Below the pieces are notes generated by a model. That model was not told the DNA's origin. It did no database searches and was given only the letters and a program-made list of their open reading frames with translations. A stretch of 64,000 nt of DNA. It comes from Dendrolimus kikuchii (taxonomy: Eukaryota; Arthropoda; Insecta; Lepidoptera; Lasiocampidae). The translations under genes were made by a program, and so were the position numbers. The stretch is from contig CM034415.1 in the NCBI GenBank assembly GCA_019925095.2, positions 10,956,833-11,020,832 of the forward strand. The letters run 5' to 3'. Below are positions 1-9,355 of the stretch, piece by piece. How positions within the stretch are numbered: the stretch's first letter is position 1; each line of letters opens with the position of its first letter.

Positions 1-377
1 GTTGGAGGTATGGGAAAGTAAGGTTTTGAGATTTTACGTTCTACTGACTTTCTTAAGTGTCAAATTGGGCTTCTTATTTTGTGATTATTATAATTGATAG
101 GGTGTCGTTAGTCAAGTCTTGATAAGCCATGACGGTGTCCTTAAATGTTTTTTTTTTTATTATTGAAGTCAATTGTCTCGCACCCCCTAGATAAATATTT
201 CAAAATATGGACCTTTTGAACTGTAAGGTTTCGCGCAATGTACAAGCGTACGTGTAATTTTAGTACGTTTTAGGCAAGTATTTAAGGAGAGTAGTGAGTA
301 TTTGAATAAATATGTAGACAAAAAGAGGTAAAATTATTATAGTAAAATTCTTTTTTTTGAATACTCGCTACTCTTTA
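1..377. other. AT-rich stretch with no gene seen
   Basis: No coding potential, splice-flanked ORF or recognisable repeat was found here. It is probably first-intron or upstream DNA of MED28. I could not find the missing MED28 first exon in it. Confidence 0.4.
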
Positions 378-1080
378 ATGCCGCGTACAGACAGAGCCAA
401 GGAAGGCCAAACCAACGAATGGGGTTCTTTGGCCAACCATCGGTTCAACACATTGGAGGCCTGTAGTAAGAAGCGACAAAACCCACAGTCAGGTGGTAGT
501 ATTTGCTCGTCTAGAATATAAAATTCTAAATATGCCGTGACTATTCATTGAAGCTATTTAAAAAAAAAACAACTGGAATAGACTAGATTTTTTGTATATT
601 TGTTCAGGATTCACATAAAACTACTGGGCTGATTTCGACACGGTTTTCGCTAATCGACAAAAAATTCTGATACTTAAAATCTGCATCACTTTTTATCCCG
701 GGAATTTTTCTGGGAATTATTTGAAATGGCCAGATTAAAAAAAACGGATTCCAATGTGACTTTTGCACTGATCAATAGCAAATTTTATGTAATAAAATTT
801 GTGATATTTTTATCCCGGGATTTTTTCCTGGAAGCGGGTTGTAGTTGTTCGGATGCATAAAAACTAGCTTATTCCGACACAGATTTCATTAAAACGATAG
901 CTTATATTATTTTTAAAATGCTATGATACTGTGTCCCGGGAATTTCAAGTCCAGCGTGGGCGAAATCGCGAGTTATATAAAATTAATTATTATTAAGAAA
1001 CAAACCAGCTTATGTGGATTGCCGACGAACGCAAACTAACAGTCGTTGGTCTTCGTTGGAGCGGTGTGTACGCGGCCTGA
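378..1080. mobile_element. MITE-like element with imperfect inverted ends
   Basis: The left end (CCGCGTACAGACAGAGCCAA) resembles the reverse complement of the right end near 1040-1078 (CCGCGTACACACCGCTCCAA). That gives imperfect terminal inverted repeats of roughly 40 bp. The interior is non-coding, contains three spaced copies of a TATCCCGGGA-type motif (about 695, 810, 930) and a short piece of the family B LINE tail near 450-515. The DNA-transposon superfamily is unknown. Confidence 0.4.
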
Positions 1081-2040
1081 GATTTTCGCTTGTATTGTTT
1101 AATGACGCTGACTGCATAATAGCTACAATCGCTTGAACATTTATAAAATTTATTTAACTGTTAAACTGTCGTACACTGTCGGTCGCGTATTTAAACCATT
1201 GTACTTAGTCCTAGGTGGGCTATATTATAATTACTTGAGAGTAGATACGGGTAATTCGATACGTGGTGATGATACACATGATGCAAAAAAATCAATAATT
1301 ATTCTCCTATAAGAGCCGGCGGTACAATATAACAAATGATATATGAAATAAAATAAATGTAAAAATTTATGTATGTGTAATAAGAGTTATATAGCTCAGA
1401 CGTTGGTAGATAATAATGTGGTCGGCTTTAGAAATAGAATTTAAAAGATTTCTAGAGTAAATAGATAATTAATTTCACGCTAATTTTGAAATGTTTTAAA
1501 GTTAATGGGTGGGCAGGGGGAGGTGTATGTAAATTTCAATATATTTAACTTTCAAATATTTATATAAATGTGCGCAATAGAAGTTTAATATGCTATTTGT
1601 TTGACTCGTAATCGAAATTCCGAACTTTTTCATTTCAAAAGTCTATAGTCGAATGGTAGAAACAAGATGTTCATCGTCACTACGGTACGAGTCACCATTG
1701 CAGATTTTTTCCTTTAATATTATTTAATTATAATTTCTGGCTTAGCCCTGCTTACCCTAATCGTAAAAGCGTGAAATTATATTATCAAAATACACTATTT
1801 GATATAATTAATTAATAGTAGGCAACAAAACCTCACGTCAAAAATAATGTTAAATTGTTCAATTTAAATAAAATAATTTTTAATTGATGTAATGTGTATT
1901 TATTTTATTCATACCTGTATCCTTTTTTTTCTAAATATGTCTGCACGCTTTGTGCGTGTAACCCTTATGCAATCTGTCAAGTATTCATGAATATTCAAAT
2001 TTTAGAGTCACTTTCAAACAAAGGCTTCAGACAACAGCTC
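1081..2040. other. AT-rich non-coding stretch
   Basis: No ORF with family resemblance, no inverted or direct terminal repeats and no tRNA-like box pattern were seen. Probably intronic or intergenic DNA upstream of the first visible MED28 exon. Confidence 0.4.
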
Positions 2041-2049
2041 CATCGGTTA

Positions 2050-2276
2050 GGAGTTGACCCCCACTTCCTCTAGCCGCTACTCTCATGTACGCAACGGTTC
2101 TGTAGAACGTTTCTCTTGCTTACCGTGGGGATTTGGAATGAGCTTCCAGCTGAGGTTTTCCCACAGCGCTACGATATGGAGTTTTTCAAAAAGGGAGTCG
2201 TGAAATGTCTTCGAGGCCGGCAACGCGTTGGTGACATCTCTGGTGTTGCAAACATCCATAGGCGAGTGTAACAGAC
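2050..2276 (+). pseudogene. LINE reverse-transcriptase C-terminal tail (relic)
   Basis: Translation gives the end of a jockey/CR1-like LINE ORF2: a WNELPAEVFP motif followed by a FFKKGVVK stretch, as in the tail after the RT domain. The 3' end carries GGTGTTGCAAACATCCATAGGCGA, the tail sequence also found in family B repeats. It is 5'-truncated and non-functional. Confidence 0.6.
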
Positions 2277-2288
2277 TGTAACTGTTTT

Positions 2289-2603
2289 ATCCGTGCAGAA
2301 ACGGAGAAAGTATACAATTTCCTGCGGCCGGGCGGCCTGTCGTAAGAGGCGACTTAACAACCCACAGCCAGGTAGTAGGGCATTTCCCCGACTGGATGGC
2401 TACCACCCCTGCTCTAAAGTATGTCGCCATAACAACCTTGAGTTGTTTTCCGGCATTAGTGACCAGGTTTCAGTATCCCTTAAGAGAGCAGCAGCGCATT
2501 TGTAGCATCTTTGGTGTTGCAAATGTCCATAAGCGATGGTAATTGGTAACCGCTTTCCATCAAGTGGGCCGTCAGCCTGCCTGCTGTACTCCAGCTATAA
2601 AAA
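2289..2603 (+). repeat. Family B retroposon (LINE-tail SINE-like), full copy
   Basis: Begins ATCCGTGCAGAAACGGAG and ends in an A-rich tail. About 310 bp and non-coding. At least 18 copies of this family, in both orientations, occur in the window. Its last 100 bp match the 3' end of the LINE tail just upstream, so it is probably a LINE-mobilised retroposon. Confidence 0.8.
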
Positions 2604-3041
2604 CAATTGTAGATCTTTGTCTGATACATGACCAGACGCACTGGCATGTGGCACAGAATGTGATGGATATTTCACTTGTACGAACGAAGTGCTTTGCGTC
2701 TGTGCACCCATCGTCATGGGCACCTCAAAAGAGTGAAACTCATTGCCAGTCTGTCACTTTCAACCTGTGTCTTCCAAGTCCCGTGTGAATAGGAACCATC
2801 TAGATATGCGTGCTCCATCTTAGACCATGTCCCCGCTCTACATCGGGCGAGATCACGGTCAAACGCGAATCTGTACTATTACTATAAAAATAGTTTAAAA
2901 AAAAACTAAAAATATACGCTTTTATAGAAAATTCAACTAAAAAATAGAAAATAAATTTGAATTAAATATAGTGTAAGAAAAAATGATTTTATTGTAAAAA
3001 CAGCGTGTGCTGCTAAGAGGTAAGATGGCTGTTTTTATTTG
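2604..3041 (+). repeat. Retroposon 3' UTR-like debris
   Basis: A segment near 2829-2890 (GCTCTACATC...CTGTACTATTACTATAAAAATAG) recurs at 3107-3152. No coding sequence was recognised. Confidence 0.4.
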
Positions 3042-3374
3042 AAACAGCTGATTGACACCGAGTACCGGAATAAGGGGATCAGATCTGTGTCGGAGATGCC
3101 TCCGCTCTACATTATGGTGAAACGCGATCTGTACTATTACTATAAAAATAGAAGTATATCAGTAAAAACGCATTAAATTGGTGGCGCTACCGTAGCTAAA
3201 GGGCTATTTTTTAAAGAAAAGGCTAAAAGTTTTATAAAATCAAACTTAAAATCACTTGGGTATTATCAAAAAGTAAAAACAACTTTATTATATGTATTAA
3301 TAACAGCTTTACTAACACATTTGGATCTAAAGATGTCTGTTAGCGGCGCAACAACCAAGGAATATTTTTTAATG

Positions 3375-3385
<11 letters not shown>
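3042..3385 (+). repeat. Intronic repeat, first of two nearby copies
   Basis: The stretch from AACAGCTGATTGACACCGAG to GGAATATTTTTTAATG recurs at 3998-4265 with high identity. The first copy has an extra 90 bp or so near 3092-3175. The repeat is non-coding. Confidence 0.7.

Positions 3386-3440
<55 letters not shown>
3380..3440. repeat. (AT)n microsatellite
   Basis: About 60 bp of perfect TA dinucleotide repeat. The apparent ORFs across it (Tyr-Ile repeats) are artefacts. Confidence 0.95.
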
Positions 3441-3444
<4 letters not shown>

Positions 3445-3485
3445 CCCTTGCCTTCTTCCTGCACCACATGACTTTGTTTTTGATT

Positions 3486-3598
3486 TAGGTTGCCTGGAAG
3501 AGATCGCTTGAGCGATAAGGCCGCCTATTGAATCGCGAAGAAAACATTGTAAATATGGTCTGTTTTTGAAATTGTATGTTTTGGTGTGCAATAAAAAC
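3486..3598 (+). repeat. CR1/jockey-like LINE 3' UTR fragment
   Basis: Carries the conserved stem-loop-like motif GGTTGCCTGGAAGAGATCGC followed by GAGCGATAAGGCCGCC. The same motif occurs at 41387-41430 and 58203-58245 on + and at 39300-39345 on -. It ends near an AATAAA-like signal. Confidence 0.65.
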
Positions 3599-3599
3599 C

Positions 3600-3997
3600 A
3601 GAACGAATGCAAGGGTGGTAATGGTCGATGATGTTATGCTGGAGCAAGTGAATGAGTTTGTATATCTTGGATGTGCTTTTAGCAGAGATGGAAGGTACAC
3701 CGCTGATATAGAAAGAAGAGTGAATTTGGGGAATAGTGTGAATGGAGCGTTAGGTAAACTTCTAGGTGCTAAGAACCTCAGCCAGAAGGCCCAGCTTGCC
3801 AAAAACTCCCGTTCACGATAACTTGGCCCGCAGGGTTACCACATTTTACGCGGTAACATCACAGTACCTACGCTCACGTATGTGAGAGCATGAAAGTAGA
3901 AAAAACGCGGTCGAGATGCGAGCACTGCGCAAAATCTGCGGAGTGACGCTCGCGGACCGCGTTCGTAATACTGAAGTAAGAAAGAGAGTGTCGGGGT
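3600..3997 (+). pseudogene. RTE-like LINE C-terminal fragment (part 1)
   Basis: Translates to VNEFVYLGCAFSRDG and related residues of a non-LTR retrotransposon ORF C-terminus, then a frameshifted continuation (MRALRKICGVTLADRVRNTE). It stops at 3997, where the intronic repeat copy begins, and the same LINE family resumes at about 4280. Confidence 0.75.
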
Positions 3998-4265
3998 GAA
4001 ACAGCTGATTGACACCGAGTTCGGGAATAAGGGGATCGGATCTGTGTATTAAATTGGTGGCGCTGCCGTAGCTAAAGGGCTAATTTTTTAAGAAAATGCT
4101 AAAAGTCTTATAAAATCAAACGATATAAAATCACTTGGGTATTATCAAATAGTAATAACAACTTTATTATATGTATTAATAACAGCTTTACTAACACATT
4201 TGGATCTAAAGATGTCTGTTAGCGACGCAACAACCAAGGAATATTTTTGAATGTTTACATATGTA
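3998..4265 (+). repeat. Second copy of the 3042-3385 repeat
   Basis: Near-identical to 3042-3385 but lacking the internal 90-bp segment. It sits inside an RTE-like LINE fragment. Confidence 0.7.
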
Positions 4266-4279
4266 TACATATAAATTAT

Positions 4280-4447
4280 ATCGTGTACTATAACAGAAGG
4301 TGATGTCAAACCAACGCGCATCCTTAAGAACAGACGAGCGTGCATGACAAGAGTTATGAATAGTCAAGAGAAGCAAGTGAGGTGATCTAAGAATAAGCCT
4401 AGATTAAGGCGATCTGTTGTTCGTGTCTACAACCCGCTAGGGATCTG
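4280..4447 (+). pseudogene. RTE-like LINE C-terminal fragment (part 2)
   Basis: Begins CAGAAGGTGATGTC and follows the C-terminal coding region and 3' end of the same LINE family, with several indels and stops. A decayed relic. Confidence 0.6.
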
Positions 4448-4667
4448 GCATTAGTATAAGTTTAGTATCAAAACTAGAATAAATTAATATAATAAGTTAT
4501 TCGTAAGATACATACACCTCAACACAAAAATCAATAAATTAATGTCACACACAAGAACCAAATAACTAATAAGCGTGTTAAATTAAAAAAAATTAAATCT
4601 AGAAATTAAGTTGTAAAAAAGGGTACGGAACTTGAGTCCGTAGTGTTGGTAATAATAAAAAAAAAAT
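4448..4667 (+). repeat. Family D retroposon fragment
   Basis: Shares ATTAGTATAAGTTTAGTATC and following sequence with 40332-40711 and 46823-47333. Contains the conserved hairpin TACGGA-7 nt-TCCGTA (4624-4642), then a poly(A) run. Non-coding. Confidence 0.65.
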
Positions 4668-4984
4668 GTTTACATATGTATATTGTTTTAATTTCGTGTC
4701 TTTGAATGTAGTATGCATACATATAATATATATATTTTTTAAATAAATGGCGAAAACGGGCGGCAGAGGGCGCGTGTAGCGACAACAGAGGGGCTGGCTT
4801 GTGTCGATTGCCGCTCGCGCACCCCAAGACAGTCTTGCCGAAGACTGCCTGGGAGTACGTCGCGGCGTGCTACATGTGTGTTTTATTACTTGCCTACGAA
4901 CGTCCATAGGCCGCTTCTTTTCGGTCCAATATTATATTTTGTATTATTTGGTGGATTATAAAATTAAATAATAATAATCATCAG
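4668..4984. other. Intron sequence before the first visible MED28 exon
   Basis: Contains a moderately GC-rich patch (4750-4905) without a plausible start exon. It ends with the splice acceptor ATAATCATCAG at 4974-4984. Confidence 0.6.
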
Positions 4985-5109
4985 GCATGTCTGAACGTGC
5001 TGACGAAGCAGGATACCTCTCCATCAGTGGAAAAAGAAGAGGTGAAGGTCGAAGTGGAAAGGTTCATTGACCTCGCCAGGCAGATGGAAGCGTTCTTTTT
5101 GCAGAAGAG
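4985..5109 (+). CDS. MED28: Mediator subunit 28, exon a (second coding exon of the gene)
   Basis: MED28 is a small subunit of the nuclear Mediator complex, which links transcription factors to RNA polymerase II. This exon starts in phase 0 after CAG and reads ACLNVLTKQD through RFIDLARQMEAFFLQKR, the signature of the MED28 helical core. It ends in phase 2 before GTATGT. Together with five further exons it gives 215 residues in the window. Human MED28 has the matching order: an acidic N-terminus, the FFLQKR helix, an ELQRK coiled coil and a G-x-LAYLE C-terminal motif. The N-terminal exon (about 20-30 residues) was not found in the first 4.98 kb and probably lies upstream. No frameshift or stop occurs in any exon, so the gene looks intact. 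Identification is by family recognition without a search. Confidence 0.93.
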
Positions 5110-5321
5110 GTATGTCTTTTAGGGGTCTAAATATCTAAAGCTTATTACATCGATCTAAAATGCGCCGTGTAGGGTCCCCTAGAAATGAGTAAAACCGTAC
5201 AAATTTATTTTTAAGACGCACGTAAGCAATATAAATGCGTCGCTATTTCTTTAAGTAGCTTTTTCTGTCTTCCTTTCTATTATGAACTTCAGCTTTTATA
5301 GACGCGGTCCTTGATTATCTC

Positions 5322-5990
5322 ACAACATGGCCGCGATGACGTCATCATTTTCGATCACACAGCACTCTTTTTTTTTTAAGGCGGGGGAAATGCTATTTAC
5401 GCACAATACTGGGTCCTTTGCAAGGGATTAGACCATAGTTGATCATGGATGCTTTACCCTTTAATAAGGAGCAATCCAAACAGTAATCAACCAGCTTGTG
5501 TGGAGACTCCGAGAAGTTGCACGGGCAACAACCACCCTCCTCCCATGTGCCCCTCGCTTTTTATGTAGGAAAGGCTGAGACTTAGAACGTAGTTACGCCC
5601 AGTCCGATCCAGCGCAAAAAGTGCCTGAATGTGCCCCGGGAATCAGAACACATCCACTTCGTCAGCGGGGGTGATGAATCCTTTGCTCCCTTGATAGCTA
5701 AAGGCCCCCTGAATCGGTATAACACAGCGCTCATAACAACCCATGTCAAGAGGTCGGTCAAAGTGGTTGTTGATCACAGAGTATTAATTCTCTCTATCTG
5801 TTGACATTGAAAAAGGCGCGATTTTCAAATCAACCAATGACATTTGTGTATTTCGTCGTTTATGACATCAACGACGTATTCCGTTCCACTAGAGTTTATG
5901 ATTGTAACGTCTGCAAGCAAGTGGAACGGGAAAAATCGCGGTCGTGAACGTGGTCATTGTAAGTTCCTTCTGGAACGTAAGTGTGATTTG
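5322..5990 (+). mobile_element. Foldback MITE family M1 copy split by a SINE
   Basis: The halves 5322-5367 (ACGTCATCATTTTCGATCAC) and 5722-5990 (CAAGTGGAACGGGAAAAATC) match the interior of M1 copies at 41690-41990 and, reversed, 11799-12153. The outer ends are less clear here. The split is caused by the family C insertion at 5368-5721. Confidence 0.7.
5368..5721 (-). repeat. Family C SINE-like retroposon, longest copy
   Basis: Starts with a poly(T) run on + (the poly(A) tail on -) and is flanked by a near-perfect 11-bp duplication, ACACAGCACTC (5357-5367) and ACACAGCGCTC (5722-5732). It shares TTAGAAC(A/G)TAGTTACGCCCAG and GAGACTCCGAG with three younger copies. No RNA polymerase III boxes were recognised. 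Confidence 0.75.
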
Positions 5991-6158
5991 ACTATGGAAA
6001 AAAATTAACTAAAAATACATCATTATGTAAAAAAAAACCTATTCAACGGATATTGTTCAAAATAATTTTAATAGTTAAGAGAAAGAGGGGGGGGGGGGAG
6101 CAGTAACTTTGGATGCGAATATATCCTCATCTATTTATTGTTTAAATAAAAAAGTGAC

Positions 6159-6468
6159 TATCCGTTCAGGAACGGAGAAAGAATACAATTTCCTGCGGTC
6201 GGGCGGCCTGTCGTAAGAGGCGAAAAACAACCCACAGCTAGGTGGTAGGGCATTTGCCCGACTGGATGGCTACCACCCCTGGTCTAAAGTATGTCGCCAT
6301 AACAACCTTGAGTTGTGTTCCGGCATTAGTGAACAGGTTCCACTCTCCCTTAAGAGAGCAGCAGCGCATTTGTAGCACCTTTGGTGTTGCAAATGTCTAT
6401 AGGCGATGGTAACCGCTTTCCATCAAGTGGGCCGTCTGCCTGTCTGCTGAACTCCTGCAATAAAAAAG
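6159..6468 (+). repeat. Family B retroposon, full copy
   Basis: Starts ATCCGTTCAGGAACGGAG and ends CTCCTGCAATAAAAAAG. It lies in the MED28 intron between exons a and b, in the sense orientation. Confidence 0.85.
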
Positions 6469-6790
6469 TAAATAAAAGATTTTTTTTAGTTCTCACTCAT
6501 GATTATGGAGTTAATGTAGGTCATTATAGCCACCCGAGACCTGATCAGCATGTGATCGCATCGCTCCTTAGCTGTCCACGCGTTAACTGGGATTGGAACA
6601 CTCGGTGACAACCTGGTGAACGGGGCGATTCATTCATACTTAGACCTAGTACCAGTCGCGGACAGATTCGGTGAATCGTATGGCGTCCATCAGTGGAAGG
6701 CGGTGTATGTCGGGTGCCGGATGACTCTAATATGTTATCAATCTTAAACTTATAGACCAGCCTCACAATCATGGACCACGTCCAAATGGC

Positions 6791-7091
6791 GAATAATAAC
6801 GGCCCATAAATGTCCCACAGCTGGGCTCGGACCTCCCTTTATACGAGGGAACGGACAGTATACCCGCCACGCTTGTCCAATTCGGCTTGGCAGGTTTTGA
6901 CACTTCAGTTACTTCGATGTGCAAGTTGCATCACGATGTTTTCCTTCACCGTTGTTAGCACGTGGTAATGGTAACAAATATGCACATCAGGTCGGAAAAC
7001 TGCTTAAGCGGAGCATGCGTTCAGGCCAAAATCAAACCCGCGTCCTTTGAGTTTAGGACGCGTGCGCTAGCCATTACGCTACCACGACTTC
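6791..7091 (-). repeat. tRNA-derived SINE S2 with target-site duplication
   Basis: On the - strand it starts with GTCGTGGTAGCGTAATGGC (A-box-like) and has a GGTTTGATTTTGG B-box relic. It is flanked by the direct repeat TCCAAATGGC at 6781-6790 and 7092-7101. Other copies are near 47515, 51600 and 59340. It lies 58 bp upstream of MED28 exon b. Confidence 0.85.
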
Positions 7092-7159
7092 TCCAAATGG
7101 CTAAGATCCTGTAAAAATATTTAATTTCGCATTTATAAATGTTAAGTTAAATATTCTAG

Positions 7160-7304
7160 GTTCCTCTTGTCAGCGATGAAGCCAGAACTTCTGGTAAAGG
7201 AAGACAACGCAGAACTGAGGTGTGAGCTGCAAAGAAAGGAGGAACTGCTGAGGAGGCATTACGACAAGATCAACCAATGGCAGAATCTTCTAGCAGATTT
7301 GCAG
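7160..7304 (+). CDS. MED28: Mediator subunit 28, exon b
   Basis: Begins after TTCTAG with the base completing the AGG codon of exon a. Reads FLLSAMKPELLVKEDNAELR, then CELQRKEELLRRHYDKINQW. This is the coiled-coil segment of MED28 that packs with other head-module subunits. Ends in phase 0 before GTACAC. Confidence 0.93.
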
Positions 7305-7390
7305 GTACACCTCATCCTTTTCAGATACAATGCAAAAGTGCCGCTTATCCTGGTATACTTATGAAAGAAGAAATAATTATTATTTCCAAT

Positions 7391-7463
7391 GTAGCACTAT
7401 TATGTCGCAAAGTTGCATTATTGTGTTGCAAAGTTGCACTGTTATGTTGCAAGGTTGCACAGT
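7391..7463. repeat. 21-bp tandem repeat array 1
   Basis: Just over three copies of a 21-bp unit close to GTTGCACTATTATGTTGCAAA, starting 86 bp after exon b. Each unit is bounded by TTGCA/TGCAA. The same unit recurs after exon d. Confidence 0.8.
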
Positions 7464-7592
7464 ATTTGTTTTAAAGCGATGTTCTATAATATAGTTAATC
7501 TGAATAATTTAATTTCATTAATCTATTTAAGTATTTCATACCAATTTTCGTTAGACGTATTTTTGAAGTTCTGCAACTTTTATTTTTTGCAG

Positions 7593-7694
7593 GGTCATAC
7601 AGTTTATAACAAGTGCCAGCAGCAAAGCTCACAGACCAGCATACAGCAGACTCCGCCTCCGCAGCAGTCCTGCAGCGTACAGCAGAGTGTTCAG
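7593..7694 (+). CDS. MED28: Mediator subunit 28, exon c
   Basis: A 34-codon exon, phase 0 at both ends, after TTTTTTGCAG and before GTGCAA. Reads GHTVYNKCQQQSSQTSIQQT then a Pro/Gln run. GH(T/S)VYNK follows the coiled coil in insect MED28. The Gln/Pro-rich remainder is a low-complexity linker. Confidence 0.88.
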
Positions 7695-7730
7695 GTGCAA
7701 ACATATCTAATCTATTGTTACTTATAGCGG

Positions 7731-7888
7731 GGTTTTTTTTCTTATTTTTTTATTACATAAGTTCAGCAGACAGGCAGACTGGAACCTGGCCACTAATGCC
7801 AAAACACCACTCAAGGTCCTTATGGCAGCATATACTAGACCAGGGGTGGTTACCATCTAAGCGGGTAAACACCTGACTGTGGGAGTTC
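7731..7888 (-). repeat. Family B retroposon, partial
   Basis: The poly(A)-proximal half, recognised by TAAGTTCAGCAGACAGGCAG, with an internal deletion. It lies just downstream of exon c in antisense orientation. The following 7889-8020 resembles another LINE 3' UTR (CTTCGCAACGTGTTACTGCT). Confidence 0.7.
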
Positions 7889-8020
7889 CACTGGAGAACA
7901 CTTTTTGAAGGTCATAAATATAAGTCAAAACTTAAATCTACTTCCTATTCTATGTACACTGCTTCGCAACGTGTTACTGCTGTCTGCTGTAAGTCGCCAC
8001 CAACACGTCTAGATAACAGT

Positions 8021-8520
8021 TTTATTCATCATGTTTAACTTATGGCCGGTTCTACGAGTGTATCTAACTATTCATTCACTTGCTGTGCCATCGGTTGTAT
8101 TTTTACATTACTTGTATGAAGCTTATGTTTAACCAATAATAAGGCAAATGAACGGTCAGTAAGATTAGGAACCGGGCCTTGTTCTATCTTTCTATCTCTT
8201 AGGAGATCGCTGCATTCAAAGCACTTACAAGAAATATACATAGTGAATTTTTCAAACGAGCCTTCATGGTCAAGTCCGAAACAATAAGACAGCAAAACAT
8301 TCTGAAAGGAGTCTCGGGGCTGATTTTGATTTTGATTAAAACTAATATGGTATTATTAGATTTCTTACATGTCAATTACGGGAGTCGAATCAACTGATTT
8401 TGAAATAAAAAACCTGCTGTATTATTACACCAAATAATAGCGTAGCTTGTAAACACCAATTTCTTTGAAGGAATGTTAAACATCAATCTAAAGGGAAAAG
8501 GTTGAAATTTAACAAAACGT
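8021..8520. other. Intron sequence, nothing recognised
   Basis: AT-rich. No repeat of the families listed here and no supported exon. Confidence 0.4.
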
Positions 8521-8528
8521 ATTGGTAT

Positions 8529-8960
8529 TAGAAATGTGCGCCGCGCCGGCGCGGTGACGCCGTCGCCGCTGTCGCTACTTGCGCTCGACGCGTACTGTAG
8601 TAAGACGTTTTATGTAGACTGTTTTCATATTTGTTCAATTTAAGTATTTAAAAATGACTAAACTCTTTAAAACAGTTAGTTAAACTATTAACATGATATA
8701 GAACAGATGAATTATTATTCGTCTGTCAAGAACAGAGAGTTTGCATCTTTAAATTGTGCCTATTTATTCCCGGTCATTTATAACTTTAAGCGCCCGAGCT
8801 TTGTTTGTGACTATTTTTCGAAGCAAACATGATGGAGTAGATTTAAATACAGGAAATTAATAAAGTCGTAAAATTGTCAAGCCGGCGGCGCCGCGCCGCC
8901 GCCAATTGAAGCTTTTCAGCACGCCGCCGGTAATGCTTTTCAACTCGGTGCACATTTCTA
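8529..8960. mobile_element. hAT-like non-autonomous element with CpG-rich ends
   Basis: Terminal inverted repeats TAGAAATGTGC at 8529 and its complement ending at 8960. Both are followed inwards by very GC-rich sequence (GCCGCGCCGGCGCGG; GGCGGCGCCGCGCC) while the core is AT-rich. The 8 bp flanking each end (ATTGGTAT and ATTGGGAC) agree at six positions, consistent with an old hAT target duplication. No ORF. Confidence 0.65.
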
Positions 8961-9039
8961 ATTGGGACTAATGTGTGTATAGGAATATCAAATTAAAAGA
9001 AAGGGTTGGATTAACAATATGTTCTATTATTTTCTTTAG

Positions 9040-9171
9040 CCGTCTGTCGACTTGCCCGCTTTAGGCAATAAGAGAAATACGATTCCTCTACAGGCCCAAC
9101 AAATGGCGGCTGCGGCAGCCGCGCAACAAGCCGCAGCGTTGCACCAGCAGGCCGCGTTGCAGCAACAACAG
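9040..9171 (+). CDS. MED28: Mediator subunit 28, exon d
   Basis: A 44-codon exon, phase 0 at both ends, after TTTCTTTAG and before GTACCG. Encodes PSVDLPALGNKRNTIPLQAQ followed by Ala- and Gln-rich runs. This low-complexity linker has no counterpart in the short vertebrate protein. Its reading frame, splice sites and codon content support a real exon. Confidence 0.85.
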
Positions 9172-9246
9172 GTACCGCGTCCCCCGCACCCGCCCGCTTA
9201 CCCCGCTAACGTGCAACGTCGGTAGTCGCCCCTACAGGAATTTAGC

Positions 9247-9355
9247 AGTGTTGCAACGTTGCATTATTATATTGCAACATTGCATCATCATGTTGCAAAA
9301 TTGCACTATTATGGTGTTTAATTGCACTATTACGTTGCAACGATGCAACGTGTTG
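9247..9355. repeat. 21-bp tandem repeat array 2
   Basis: About five diverged units of the same 21-bp repeat as 7391-7463 (ATTGCACTATTACGTTGCAAC type), starting about 75 bp after exon d. Confidence 0.8.

Noticed and set aside
4741..4907. GC-richer patch before MED28 exon a, considered as the missing first exon
   Set aside because: The only ATG frame stops after 11 codons and nothing resembles the acidic MED28 N-terminus or a donor in phase 0.
7277..7474. Peptide repeat VALLCCKVALLC in a small ORF
   Set aside because: It is a translation of the 21-bp intronic repeat array and overlaps MED28 exon b in another frame.
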